From: Protopterus annectens
Lineage: Eukaryota > Chordata > Ceratodontiformes > Protopteridae
Length of the DNA: 64,000 nt
Reading direction: 5' to 3'
NCBI RefSeq assembly: GCF_019279795.1
Contig: NC_056738.1
Span: forward strand, 479,137,844-479,201,843
Positions 33,621-46,239 of the stretch are shown here, one piece after another. The position numbers and the translations under genes are program-made. Positions within the stretch are counted from its first letter, which is position 1. The number at the start of each line of letters is the position of its first letter. The notes under the pieces were generated by a model that was not told the DNA's origin, searched no databases, and worked only from the letters and a program-made list of their open reading frames with translations.

Positions 33621-34843
33621 GGCCTTGCTACTGGACACCCAATGGAGTACACATGTACAGTATTGCCAGTTCTTCTGCTGCCTCATGAGCCGTGACAGAA
33701 ACAGACCAAACCAAGGCTTCATTAACCTGAGCAGCAGGCAGTTCAAACAGCCGATCAGAAGTCTGATTTATTACTACAATACCAAAAGATGTCTTTTCCC
33801 TTCTCTTTTTGCAGTTATTGACACTGGGGTAACTTAAGTGGATTCCACAAGCACTTACACAACTTTTGTAACCGGAAAATACAAGTTTAAAAGTGGTCTA
33901 AAATGTTTCATATGCAGTTTGACTTCTGACAGCCCAAAAAGCTCTGTTAATAATAACTCTCCTTATCCAAACTCCAATTTTCTATCCAATTTATATTACT
34001 TTCATTAGTGTAGTTTTCAAATGCACTCTTGTAGATTTACATACATTTATTTACATTATGTAACGATGCACTTCTTCCTGATATTGCCATTCATTTTGGA
34101 AATTCAGCATTACTATCTTGAACTGTGGTAGCATATACATATATTAAAGTGAGGTTTTCTGTTCTTACTTGTGAGATAGTGGTGACAACTTGCAGGAGCA
34201 GGCAAGGAAATTATTTTTTAAGATTGTATGATATTCTTTTTCCCCACAGACTATTCCTTCTGTAGTTCTTTCTGTTTTTTTTCAATATGAAACTTTCTAT
34301 ATTAGAGATGTAGGGAAACCCATCAGTATTTCTTTCTATACCAGCACATATATTACTTGATGAACTCCCAGTGAGCTATTATATTAATGTTATAATAAAT
34401 GTGACATTGTGTATACCCCTGTGGGAGGGGTGTCTGTTACTTTTTTCTTCTTCTGCTGATGCTTTGTAGTTTTATCTGAATTTTGGGATTATTTTGGCTA
34501 TATAAATCTTCTCATAGCATTTACAGTATTATTACACATAGCCTGACTCTCACTCCAGAAGGGATATAAGACATTTTAATGCAGTGAAACCCAGTCACTG
34601 GCTCAATAATTTGAGCAATGCTTTAATTATGTATGGCAGTGTAGTGAAGCACAGCCTTTACTCTTTGACATAGGTAAACTGAATCTAGATCACCTCATGT
34701 AAAATATTTCACTGCCACTCGAACGACTTACCATGCTGTCGATAACAAGCACTGAAACTGGCAGAAGGATACGCTAATGTACCTTCCTGATACCAGAAAA
34801 ATGAATAATGACATTTTATGTACTTTTCAAAGATGTTCTGCTT
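33620..34843. other. No recognised feature
   Basis: AT-rich sequence without convincing frames or repeats. AGTCTAATGCTGATGTA at 34,844-34,860 begins a short repeat described with the SINE at 34,894. Confidence 0.35.
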
Positions 34844-34893
34844 AGTCTAATGCTGATGTAGACTAAGCAGAACATTAGTCTAATGCTGATGTA

Positions 34894-35123
34894 ACTGCGG
34901 TGGTGGTGCTGCGGTAGCACTGTCACCTGACAGTAAGACGTTGTCCCGTTCGATTCTCAGCTAGAGCATCTTCTGTCTGGAGACATGTGTGAATGGGCGT
35001 ACCTTCGCTGAAGGTTGTGTGTCAGGGCTGGCAACTCGGCACGTAAAAATCTACTGCCAATCATTAGCGGACCGGAGTTCCGCTGTGGCGACCCCTAACC
35101 GGGAAAAGCCGAAAGACACAACA
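34894..35123 (+). mobile_element. tRNA-headed SINE with 17-bp target duplication
   Basis: Starts with a tRNA-like head: A box TGGTGCTGCGG (34,904-34,914) and B box GTTCGATTCTC (34,948-34,958). The tail has TCCGCTGTGGCGACCCCTAA and GGGAAAAGCCGAAAGA, shared with copies at 36,514-36,752 and 58,494-58,842. It lacks the central CATGTCCTCCCTG to CCAAAGACATG part present in the 58 kb copy. Flanked by exact AGTCTAATGCTGATGTA at 34,877-34,893 and 35,124-35,140. The tail resembles V-SINE-type elements of fish and lungfish; the family is not certain. Confidence 0.85.
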
Positions 35124-35140
35124 AGTCTAATGCTGATGTA

Positions 35141-35860
35141 CATAAAGCAGCTATCACAGAACAGCACTGCAAATGTTTGACAGCTCTAAATGCCACAGAA
35201 AGGAAAGTCTGATAGACTGAAATGTTTAAAAGCTGTTGGTTAATTAGAGGTACACTTTACTTTTATCTATGTTCATTGAGGCTGCACCAAGTGTTTTATA
35301 GCTTTCAATGTTAAAAACACTTTCTGGTCCTGCCCTGTTTTGTCTTTGTAACTAGCAATATGTCAGAACAGCAAAAGCTTTGAGAACTGCAAAGAACTAT
35401 GATTCACTTTATCTGAATGTAAACAACTATGTGTTCTTGAAATGGATGTCACGATTCTGCTCATGAGATTTGTTTTTCTCTGGTCTCAAGGTGAATTTCT
35501 TGGCAACCATTCCTTGAACACATACCAAATTGTTTAGGATCAGACACCTGATCATAATCTTTTATATGGTGTGCAGTGAACTGGGTCAGACACATTTACA
35601 AATACATAATTACTAAAATGTCAGGGAGAAAAAGCTCCATGTTGCAAAGCTTTTACCACAGCATCTATGCCCTCCCCCCAAAATCCATCTAGAAGGTTCT
35701 AGAAGTTCTAAAATACATCTATCTGCTGAAATTTGAAGATATCTCAAAAAGTAATGACACTTATTCTGAACCATGTCATATATTTTGCAGCTCTGCTGAT
35801 TTTTTTATATAAAAAATGTATTTACATACTTATCTATAACTATCTAGATAGATAGATATA
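35141..35860. other. No recognised feature
   Basis: AT-rich, no convincing coding or repeat. Confidence 0.35.
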
Positions 35861-35863
35861 GAT

Positions 35864-35876
35864 AGGTGTGTGTGTG

Positions 35877-35932
<56 letters not shown>
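35864..35932. repeat. (GATA)/(GT)/(TA)n compound microsatellite
   Basis: Short GATA repeats, then GT, then about 50 bp of TA, directly abutting the MITE at 35,937. Confidence 0.93.
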
Positions 35933-35935
<3 letters not shown>

Positions 35936-35936
35936 G

Positions 35937-36400
35937 TCTACTTCACTTGATTGAAAGCTCACTAGACTGAAACTCATTTCATAGAGCACATGACTAAAAG
36001 CTCATTTCACTGAAAGTTCAATTGACTGAAACTCATTTTGCTGAAATATATATGCCCTTTTCCCCATTGTAGTGCGATCCTGGAGTTAGTATATATATAT
36101 TAAGGGGGGTTGGGGTGCATAGCACCCCACATTGGGGAGTGTGGGGCATAGCCCCCACATAGTTTGGGTATACATTGTGTTCTAAAAAGAGTTACTCATT
36201 ATAGTTGTAAATATCCATGTATATGGTTTAAAATGTATAAACTAGGTGGGAGGCTTTGCCCCCTCCTTACTATATATACTAACACCAGGATTGCACTACA
36301 ATGTGGATAAGGGCATATATCTTTCAAGAAATGAATTTCAGTCAAGTGTGCTCCTTCAAATGAGTTTCAGTCTAGTGAGCTTTCAATCAATTGAAGTAGA
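35937..36400. mobile_element. Foldback MITE with long terminal inverted repeats
   Basis: Outer arms of 43 bp pair with one mismatch: 35,937-35,979 begins TCTACTTCACTTGATTGAAA, and 36,358-36,400 is its reverse complement. A second inverted pair lies inside (36,046-36,096 and 36,273-36,322, with TGCCCTTTTCCCCATTGTAG and GCGATCCTGGAGTTAGTATA at the left). The interior is G/C-run rich (GGGTGCATAGCACCCC). It is flanked by TA repeats on both sides, consistent with a TA target. No transposase. Confidence 0.8.
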
Positions 36401-36402
36401 AT

Positions 36403-36505
<103 letters not shown>

Positions 36506-36513
36506 TTGTTTGT

Positions 36514-36752
36514 CTTTTCGGCTTTTCCCAGTTAGGGGTCACCACAGCAGAACTCCGGTCCGCTAATGATTGGCAGTAGATTTTTATAGTGCTGAGTTGC
36601 CAGCCCGATGCCCAGCCTTCAGCGAAGGCACGTCTATTCACACATGTCTTTCGAATGCAGGGAGGACATGCAGACTCCACACAGAAGGCACTCCAGTCAA
36701 GAATCGAACAGTAGAACCTCTTGCTGTGAGGCAACAACGCTACCACTGCATC
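36514..36752 (-). mobile_element. tRNA-headed SINE, minus orientation
   Basis: Reverse complement of the family at 34,894 and 58,494: the tail at 36,514 (CTTTTCGGCTTTTCCCAGTT) and the head near 36,700-36,752 (GAATCGAACAG for the B box, CGCTACCACTGCATCA for the A-box side). It retains part of the centre (GGAGGACATGCAGACTCC). Inserted in dinucleotide-repeat DNA, so a target duplication cannot be judged. Confidence 0.8.
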
Positions 36753-36768
36753 ATATTGACACAAACAC

Positions 36769-36899
<131 letters not shown>

Positions 36900-38130
36900 C
36901 TTTCAAGAAATTTAATGCAATATAGAAAACTGTTAAGTGTGAAACCACAGCCTCTTTTAAACAGGGAGTGAGTGTCTGACTCTTCAATGGATTCCTGCTG
37001 AAATTCCAGTGAATATAATTGTGATCTGGGGACAGCCAGACTGAAAGTGTGGCTGTGGAAAAATATAACTGAATCATAGGATGCAGTATCTCAGAGTACT
37101 CCCCTTGCTGTGAGGCACAGTGATGTTGGAGTTAGTACATATACTTAGTAGGAGTCTTGAGGGTACAAGGGCATTACAATGAGTTGTAACACTCACTTAA
37201 ATTGCTTGGCAATTTCACTTTAATTTACAAATTTACAAATATGTGGAACTCATAGATTGTATACTTGTAGGGAGCCTTATTCAATGTTCTCAAGAGACTA
37301 CACTGCTAAAACAGGGGCTCAAGTGTGCATTAAAACTGAAATATAAAGGTGGGTCAACATAGTGAGCGAATCTACTATCCTAGCCTTTCTGTAAATTATG
37401 TGGTTTTCTCTCTCTTCCCTCTTTTCTTTGCCCTGATGTCTACCACTGTATTAAACCCCAAATTTAGAAGTCCATGAATCAGATGGCACAGTCTGTGCAA
37501 ATCGCCAAGATGCCTAATGGAGTAGCTGTTGTCAGTTAACCACTCAGAATAATACTACCACTGTGTAATCCAGCAATGGCCACACTGCTAGCATGTACTT
37601 TGGATCCACAGCATCATTGTGTTGTAATGACTCTGTTTAGTTGCCTTTTACTATGTGTGAAACTTGATTAGTATATGAATGAAGCACTGATCAAGTTAGT
37701 TATAGTAAGTCTTTCCTGCCCAGCCTAGATATTTAGGCAAGTTATCTACAGTGGCCTGAGCATATCCTCCTCAAAATCTCCACAACTTACACATATAAAA
37801 AGAAGTCAGTATTTTAATGACCTGACTCCCAAAACATAAAAAAAAACTAAAATAATCTACACCTTAGGTGGCATGTTCATCTTCTTGAGGCCACCGTTAA
37901 GGAAAAGATGTCAAAACTGTATGAAATAACCATCTGAGTACTTGCAACATTATACAATAAAAATTTGCAAGAAATACAATAGCATATGTCATGAAAATAA
38001 AATTCTTATTAGACCCTGCAACATTATTGAGTATACTTTTATTAAAGCAAATGGCTTACATGTACTTTCATTCTTCATAAATACTTGTGCAGGCTTAATT
38101 CTAGCTTCTTATATTAAAATCTAGGCAATA
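36900..38130. other. No recognised gene
   Basis: A short GTTGGAGTTAGTACATATAC segment near 37,127 may be another scrap of the 36 kb MITE. TTACATGTACTTTCATTCT near 38,057 recurs near 47,435. Otherwise unassigned. Confidence 0.35.
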
Positions 38131-38133
38131 ATG

Positions 38134-38282
38134 TTCCCTGCCTTAAGGCTATCAATTATCATACACTTAGTTTTACCATTGGAAGGTTTAAAATTTGAAA
38201 AACTTTTTAAGCTAATTCAAATTTAACTTCAATTAGACCTGTCGATCAATACCACTTCTCACCTTTCAGCCCTATATTGCTC
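38134..38282. repeat. ~150-bp repeat unit, left of the hAT element
   Basis: Starts CCTGCCTTAAGGCTATCAAT and matches 46,240-46,390 (CCTGTCCTGAGGCTATCAAT, then TACACTTGGTTCTAC), on the other side of the hAT-type insertion. Before insertion these were probably adjacent direct repeats. Confidence 0.6.
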
Positions 38283-39154
38283 CCTGTCCTCAGGGCCAGC
38301 CTTAGCAGAAATGGCGCCCTAGGCAAAGTAGTGCTCTGGCGCCCATTAAGCCCCACCCACAACATACTCATGAAACACCCCTATTTGAGACACACCCACA
38401 GGTAGGTCACTCCCCAAGAAAGCCACTCCAGTCATTTCCTTGAATTTAAATGCATAGGAAGAAAGATACCTTGTAATGTAGTTAACCTGCAACTACTTTA
38501 GTACGTATTTTCTACTTTAAATACCAGAGACAGATCATGGTCAAATAGGGCCCTAGGCAGGGTAATAGACCACCCCCCAGAGCAGTCCCTCCTGCAGCAA
38601 CCTTGTACCCCTCCTAGCAGCAGCCCCCTCCTCAGCCATTCCGGTGTTATATTATTTGGTTATTTCTCAACAGTTAGCATGCATATGGTTCTCTTATTTG
38701 CTTCTGAGTGATTACAGATATTGAAATAAAATAGCACAAACACAGAAAGCCATGTGCTAAACAAACAATATAGTCTAGCAATAAAAACAGACTTAGCATG
38801 AGCAGTAAACCTATCTGCCCTTGAAACTCTCATTTATTGAAATGGCATAAAAACCCACATTCATAGAAAATGCATCTGGCCAGTGGAGAATTCAGTTTAC
38901 CTTTGTGCTGTTTTCAAAACAGACTCCTTCCACACAGTTTTTTAGGGACATGTATACATGTATTTGTTCTTTGATTCACCTTATATTCCTTGCATAATAC
39001 AGCACCACTTATTAGAATGTGTTTTAAATTTGTAGTTTTTAAACATTCTTTTAATAAGCAGTGAAACAAAATGTATGAACCGATAACTGCCCATTTCAGA
39101 AAATTTCAACCATAAAAGGACACTCAGGACTTCTGTCCATTACAACCCATCCAT

Positions 39155-41462
39155 GATCATTGGTCAGATCCGACCACAAGCTAATCAGCCTAGTTATCCA
39201 CATCCCACCCCCAGCCCCAATTAGGGAAACCATCGTAAAAAACTTCTCAAAAGCCAACTTCACACTTCTTAAGACAGAAGTGGCAAACTTCATGACACCC
39301 ATGCAGATGGACAATAGAGGTATGACTGCCGAATCCTACACAAATGCACTTTATAAGCACTTACATGAGTGCATGGATCATGCTATCCCTAATAGAACCA
39401 AGATGTTATCCTCCAAAAAAAGAAGCCAATCTGGTGGTCCTCTGCCATAAACAAACTCTACAACAGAAGAAAAAAACTGTTGCAAAAAAGAGTAAAATCC
39501 CATGACTGGAGGAACTCCCTGGTCAACCTCAGTAAGAAGTTGAGATCCCTCATAAAATCCTCCAAAGCTAGTTACGAAAACAAAATTGCCACTAACTCTA
39601 AAGGCAACCACAAAGCATTCTATAGCTATGTCAAGAATCTAAATGGGAACACTCAGATCTGCTCTGAGTTACAGCATAATGGCACTAAATATACAGAACC
39701 AACTGATATTGCCAACATCTTAGAAGATAGGTTCAGTGCTAACTTTACCCCCCTCTTACCCCCTAGAGGGCCCATCTCTATACCGGAAGAACGCAAAGTT
39801 CCTATAATCACGGCTGCACAGGTAAAAAACACACTCTCCAAAGCCAAGAACACAGCATCCATGGGACCTGACAATATCCCAGGCTGCGTTCTACATGAGC
39901 TACAGAATGAACTGGCACCCTACCTAAGTACCATGTTCAATCATAGCCTCACCTCAGGCTTTGTACCCACTGAATGGCACACCACGACAGTTATCCCACT
40001 CCACAAAGGGGGAGCCACGACGGACCCTGGGAACTACCGCCCTATTAGCCTGACGAGCCTGGTCTGCAAGGCCATGGAACGTATCATCATGGAACTCATA
40101 AACAAAGACATTGGTAATCTCCAAACTCTGGACCCTACTCAGTTTGGATTTGTAAAAGGCAGATCATGTCTCCTAAACCTGATTGACTTCTTTGAAGCAG
40201 TCACCAAAGCCATAGATGATGGTAAAATGGTTCACACAGCTTATCTAGATCTCGCCAAGGCTTTCAACACCATCCCCCACTCTGGAATTATAGATAAGCT
40301 CACTAAACTAGGTATAAATCCCTATGTCATAAGATGGGTTGCCAACTGGCTCACAGACAGAACTCACACTGTGAAAGTAGCGGATTCTAAATCCGACATC
40401 AGACCAGTGACAAATGGAGTACCACAGGGTTCAGTCCTGGGTCCTCTCCTGTTTGGTATCTACTTCTCTGAAGTGCAGGCCAACACAGAAGGTCTTTATT
40501 AACAAAGTTTGCAGATGACTGCAAACTAGGAGCCATAATCGAAACTCCTAACGATGTGAACAAACTACAAAAGGGCCTCACTGAGACAGATTCCTGGTGT
40601 CAAAGCCATGGCCTGAAGCTCAATGCCAAAAAGTGTATTGTCATCCTCTTTGGTAAAAACTCTGTACCCATGAACTACCACATAGCTGGTAGTCTACTTA
40701 ATGCCAAAAATGTGATAAGAGACCTTGGGACACAGGTGGACAGTAGTCTCTCCTTTGATAATCACATTGCCACAGTGGTCAGGAAATCTTTCTACGTGGC
40801 TCATCTCATCACAAAAGGATTTTCATCCAGAAAAAAAGAGGTCATTGTTCCCCTCTACTCATCACTCATTAGACCCATTATAGAGTACAATGCCCCTTTT
40901 GGTATGTACCTCACAAGACATCTACAACAACTGGAAAGACCACAGAAATACCTCACAAAGAGGATTACTGGCCTCAAACAGATGCCCTATGCAGACCGTC
41001 TCAAAAAACTTCAGTTTTACTCCATGGCATATCGCCTACTCAGGGGTGATCTCTGCCTAACATACACAGCTATGTCAAACCCAGAGCTGCTGGACATGCT
41101 CCACTTAAAGAAATCCCAATCCCTCCGAGCTACACGCTCTAGGGACCTTAACCTTGTCACCACAATAAACAGAACATGCTGGAGGGATAGATTCCTGTCC
41201 CAGAGACTTCCCATACTCTGGAACAGACTACCTATCTATGTCAAACAGAGCTCCTCATTAGCACTCTTCAAGAAAAATCTTGATGATTGGATGGGAAATG
41301 GGAAATTCACCCCGGGATCACTTCTGTGGCTCTGCTCGACAGGGGCATAGGAAAATAATTTTCTTGGGTGGCAAAAGCCAGGGTACATTTTTTGGCTAGG
41401 CTTGTATGGGCCCTAGGGCCAATAGCCTAGTACCTACCTATGAACCTATGAACCTATGAACC
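39155..41462 (+). mobile_element. CR1 LINE copy c, 5'-truncated, best preserved
   Basis: Begins within the endonuclease domain and runs to the natural 3' end, which is (ATGAACCT)n at about 41,439-41,462 after CTATGGGCCCTAGGGCCAA-type sequence. Short 8-bp tail repeats of this sort are typical of CR1. No poly(A). Same strand as the window, opposite to copies a, b, d and e. Confidence 0.9.
39160..41350 (+). pseudogene. CR1-c ORF2: endonuclease end plus reverse transcriptase
   Basis: Three frames in order. 39,160-39,450: VRSDHKLISLVIHIP (endonuclease SDH end) and a basic linker. 39,480-40,502: the RT fingers and palm with GPDNIPGCVLHELQNEL, TEWHTTTVIPLHKGGATTDP, NYRPISLTSLVCKAMERII, QFGFVKGRSCLLNLIDFF, AYLDLAKAFNTIPHSGI (motif A) and NGVPQGSVLGPLLFGIYF (motif B). 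40,510-41,350: motif C (KFADDCKLG, reached after a 1-bp deletion near 40,497), then SHGLKLNAKKC, DLGTQVDSSLSF, SFYVAHLITKGFSS, and the C-terminal region ending LDDWMGNGKFTPG. Only about two shifts break it, so this copy is the reference for the family in the window. Confidence 0.9.
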
Positions 41463-41769
41463 ACCACTATCAGTCAATAAGCACAATCTCTGCAGAAGTA
41501 AAATTCATCCGAATAATTCTACATTAAACAGATTTGTAACTAATGAAGTGGCTGTTACTGGTAAACAACTTTACATTTCTGTTTCATCTACAAATTCGGT
41601 GCTTACTGCTATTGAAGAATTAATTGCCTACGTTATATGAATGACTGAGAAAATGGCAAGTTCATAGTTACTAGGCATCTTATAGAAAGGAGGGCACACT
41701 AAGGAATGCAGAACCCCTATCCACTCTTAAAATGCAACAAATAATCAGCAACTAGGGCATTACATACCA

Positions 41770-42060
41770 TGCATCCATACCTCTCAACCTCTTAGCACAA
41801 GAAATCTGAACAAAGCCTAAAATAAAGGGGGGGGGGGCAAAGGACTACAAACAGGGACACATTATAAATATTGCTCTTATAGACTTTTAAAGCTGCTAGA
41901 ACAGCATTTGTCTTAGCATGACATTTTTGGAAGGAAATGAAGGCTGAAACTCAAATGTATGACGTTTAATTATTTAAATCCTCAATGATTTGCCACCAAA
42001 CCACAAATTTTATGAGGAATAGACCAAAAATATGAGGCAAAAATATATAATCAAACAGAG
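41770..42060. repeat. Single unit of the ~1 kb satellite family, inside the hAT element
   Basis: CATACCTCTCAACCTCTTAG, a G run, CAGGGACACATTATAAATA, and CCTCAATGATTTGCCACC match the satellite at 15-21 kb in order. This shows that the family is also dispersed as single copies. Confidence 0.6.
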
Positions 42061-43084
42061 ATGCGCCGCACCATAAACTCAGCACAGTCGGAAACGAAGG
42101 ACATATTTTTAATAAAGTGTTCTTAAAGTTGAAGCTAGCAAAATTCAGTATTGCTTAAATAGTAAAAAAAAACTTCCCTGGCACATTACAGAAACTAATG
42201 ATTCATCACTAAGCAGAGATATGCAAAAATAGAATGGTTATCTATCAGTGCAGGTTATCCATATAAACAGGGTATAGCAAAAACAATAAAAAAATGGCAA
42301 AATCACATGTTATATACAGTGGTAAAATAGAACATTCACAGGAAGTTTCACCAGCTATGAGCACTGCGCTATGTAATCACATCAGTAATCAAGCAAAAAG
42401 CCAGTTATATGTGTAGACAAGTCACCCTAGCTACTTCCCAAAGCACAATAGCTAAAGCACTGCAAAATCACGGAGACTTTCCTAAATCAAGAGACCAGAA
42501 TGCCTACAGTGAATATAAACACTTCATGCAAAGTAACACAGTACCTGCAGATTCAGATAAATGAGACAGGCTGAAAGATCCAGATAAAGTCTGCCCTCAA
42601 GGTAATCTTGTCAACAAACACTGAAACAGTTTGTTAATTCTGCCCTCAAGGTAATCCTGTTAACAAACACTAAAACAGTTAATCAGAGGTGCGTTGTTCC
42701 AGATTCGTTTAGGAGATGAGAGTGTATTCCTTATAGATATCTACTGTAGCCAGTATAAAATACAAGAACTATATCGCAAAATAGCTGAAGATTATACTTG
42801 TTACAATTTTAGCACAAAAAGGGAGATAATGGCAATAATAAGATGGTCACGCATCACCAAGGAACTCTGGTATCTTCTGTTATGAGGGGCCAACAAAAGT
42901 ATTGAAAGAAATTGCACAGATATGTTATAGGAGATTTTCAACCAGGCACACACATACTTTCTCTCCTCTGGCATACAGAAGCCCAGTTTAAACTTTCCAG
43001 ACAGACACATACATTTATCTTCTTTTTAAGCCGAATGACAACACACATACACATAGAATTACCCCCCTCATAACTGAAGTGCTA

Positions 43085-44195
43085 GTTTATAGGTTCATAG
43101 GTTGGTACTAGGCTATCAGCCCTAGGGCCTACACAAGCCTAGCCGAACAATTCCCCGGATATTTTTTCCCACGATATTTACTTCCCTGGACCCCTGTCTA
43201 GCAGGGTGACTGATGTGATCCCCGGGGTGAATTTCCTATCTCCCATCCAGTCATCAAGGTTCCTCTTGAAGAGGGCCAAGGAGGCATTCTGGGTCAGAAA
43301 CCTATCCCTCCAGCATATTTTGTTCATTGTGATGACAAGGTTTAGATCTCTGGAGTGTGTGGCTCTGAGGGATTGGAATTTCTTTAAGTGGAGCATGTCC
43401 AACAGCTCAGGGTTTGACATGGCCTTGTATGTTAAGCAGAGATTGCCTCAGAGTACACGATATGCCAGAGAGTATAGCTGGGTTTTTTTAGATGGTCAGC
43501 ATAGGGCATCTGCTTTAGGCCTGTGATTCTTTTAGTGAGGTATTTCTGTGGCCTTTCCAGCTGTTGCAGGTGTCTTGTGAGGTACATACCAAATGGGGCG
43601 TTGTACTCTATAACAGGTCTAATGAGGGATGAGTACAGTGGGACAATGACCTCCTTTTTTCTGGATGAAAAGCCCTTAGTGATGAGGTGTGCCACATAGA
43701 AGGATTTCCTGACTGTTGTGACAATGTGGTTATTGAAGGTGAGACCACTGTCCACCTGTGTCCCTAAGTCTCTCTTCACACTTTCGGCATTTTGTGTACT
43801 GCCACCTATGTGGTAATTCATGGGTACATGTTTTTTCCCAAATGGGATAACTATACATTTCTTGGCATTAAGCTTGAGCTCATGGCTCTGGCACCAAGCA
43901 TCTGTTTCTGTAAGGCCCTTTTGTAGAATATCCACAATATTTGGGGATTCAATGACTCCCAGTTTGCAGTCATCTGCGAACTTTGTTAGCCAGAGTTCCT
44001 TAGTGCTGGCCTGCACTTCAGAGAAGTAGATGCCAAACAAGAGCAGTCCCAGGACTGAACACTGAGGTACACCACTTGTCTGGAGCGGGATTTGGAGTCG
44101 GCTACTTTTACAGTCTGGATTCTGTCAGTAAGCCAGTTGGCAACCCATCGAGTGACGTAGGGATTTATGCCCAGCTTAGTAAGTTTATCTATATA
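43085..44195 (-). mobile_element. CR1 LINE copy d, 5'-truncated
   Basis: The 3' end at 43,085 (TTATAGGTTCATAGG, TACTAGGCTAT) and coding sequence to 44,195. A deletion removes part of the C-terminal region near 43,290 compared with copy c. Confidence 0.88.
43178..44193 (-). pseudogene. CR1-d reverse transcriptase C-terminal half
   Basis: YIDKLTKLGINPYVTRWVAN, a frameshift near 44,060-44,080 in motif B, LWLTKFADDCKLGVIE (motif C intact, near 43,970), MNYHIGGSTQNAE, SFYVAHLITKGFSSRKKE, then after a shift near 43,440 MSNPELLDMLHLKKFQSL and the end LDDWMGDRKFTPG. Close to copy c. Confidence 0.88.
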
Positions 44196-44199
44196 CATA

Positions 44200-46160
44200 C
44201 TGCATCTCTATCTTGAAACACCTTCAGTACACTGCAAGACTCAGATGCCATCCTCTCGATGCGATGCACACAATATCACCTTTAAGTAAAATGGTGGGGG
44301 AGATGGTAATTGTGAAGTATACAGGACCATGTGCACTGCACATTATGACTACAGTATCTGTATATGACAGATGTGTCGGCATTATATGCAATTTTTACTT
44401 TCTGTAAGGCCATTATAAGTTGGGGTAGCACCCCATCATCTTCTGCCTGATTCTCAAGGAACAAGTCTAGAGGACCCCATTATCAAAAAATAAAATAACA
44501 GTTTGCCTCACAAGTACCATAAAACATTTCTATAAATAATGTTGCTGTAACATACAGTTTCTTGACAGACTATGAAAAAGCAATTAAGTCACTAGCATAA
44601 AGTTTATCTTCACTAAGGTGGCAGCAAGTTGATCATTACTGACAATCATAAGGGAATCTCAAATTATAGATATAACGCGTGCACGCACTCTAATCTGGTC
44701 AAAGTCTTTGTCAAATTATGCCTATTTGTAACCTCCTGGACTGCACTGGTTGGAAGCCATTATTGCTCTAGCCTACTGGTTTTGTTGCATTTCGTTTATT
44801 AACTCTAACTGGGAAGTGAGTGAAAACAAAACACGGAGTCCAACTCACATTCAGTTAAGATAAACACTTTCTGACCCAAGGTGTATCATTGCAGAGCAAT
44901 GACAAGGTAAAGCATCCAAGAGACGATGAATGAATATGAAGAATCATAGCTCTCAACCAATTAGGGATATATCCTGAAGTGATCAGAGAGACTACGAAAA
45001 TACTAATACTACTGAGACAGTGACTGACCGAATAGAAACTGTGAACTGATATACAATTTCTGAAGTAAAAAAAAAAAAAAAAGTCTATAACTCTTACTAC
45101 TGCCGTTAATTGTAATTCAGTCACTACCTTTTCTCCAAAAGTCACCAGTTTTAGGTGGGATTAAGAGAGGCAAAGCTAAAGTACAGGTAAAAATCAAAGA
45201 TAATTGAGACTTACGTGAAAAATACGGTTTACAAGTGTGTTGCATGCAAGCAAGTCCCTTTTATCTTCTGCACATCCCTCAAACAGTGCAGGTTTACTCA
45301 AACTAAAGTATGAATGTCCTGTGTTGTAAGCAACTTGCGTAAAGGAGACACTGCTGCATATATAAATACATATTTTATTGTAGTATATGAGAGGGGCAGA
45401 GAATCAGAGGAAAATGATGGGCAAGGGAGACTGATGGAGGCAGGAGTTGGACACAGTGCACTTTTGTAATACAAAGTAGAAGTTTCTGACTACACTCCTA
45501 ATGGAGGCTTTCACAAAACAGTCCCTTAACACTTCATGCTGTGCACGAGACTGTCAGATTATATTCACAACACTAAATGTTTCCTTATTAAGCCGAGGGA
45601 ACCACAAGCGACCCCAATCATAAAGCTTCAAATAAAAACAAACAAACAAAAAAAAAAACTCCAGACTACTTTTCCAGCCTTTAAATGGTACCATGGCCAA
45701 AGCCAAAACAATGACCTGAATCCCGAAATAACACTAACACATATCAGTACACAAAACGTATTTACCTGTACTTCTCTGTTTTTCACCACTTCTGGTTTAA
45801 CATTTACAGTCTATCGTACCAAACCAGCCACCTTCCGACCGGCCGTTACAGCTGTTCAAGCCTCCAGCCATAGTTAATTTCCACATGCAACTTGGAACAT
45901 CTTTACATCCATGTTGGCGTGTACGTGACATATGTACGTTCCTCATTAAAGGAGAAGACTTCACTACCATGGAATGAAGATTTTTTTTTTTCCTTCTGCT
46001 CAATCTGCAGGTATAGAAGTGGGAGGGCTCTTGCTCTTCCCCCCTCACACTATGATTCTGGTGCCCTATTGTTTACGTATTTATTTTAATTAATTTACTG
46101 TTCATATTATGGGTTTGCACGCATAATAAGAAAAGTAAGTTAATTAAAATAAATAAACGG
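44200..46160. other. hAT interior, no recognised gene
   Basis: Contains an A run near 45,068-45,082 and short chance frames. No transposase motif (hAT RxxxH or dimerisation region) was seen. Confidence 0.35.
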
Positions 46161-46239
46161 AAATTGCGCCCTTTAGGAGGCTAACATATACGGTGCCCTA
46201 GGCGGTTGCCTAGTTCGCCTATGCCTAAGGCTGGCCATG

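Larger units (their letters stand above)
38291..46239. mobile_element. Large hAT-type DNA element, ~7.9 kb, with nested CR1 copies
   Basis: Termini CAGGGCCAGCCTTA (38,291-38,304) and TAAGGCTGGCCATG (46,226-46,239) are inverted repeats matching at 13 of 14. They are flanked by an exact 8-bp duplication CCTGTCCT (38,283-38,290 and 46,240-46,247), the hAT hallmark. Subterminal GCGCCCTAGGC / GTGCCCTAGGC motifs also face each other. No transposase frame was found inside, so it is non-autonomous or its gene has decayed. Two CR1 copies (39,155-41,462 and 43,085-44,195) account for about 3.4 kb; the rest is unassigned. Two unrelated hAT ends meeting by chance is possible but unlikely given the exact duplication. 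Confidence 0.72.
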
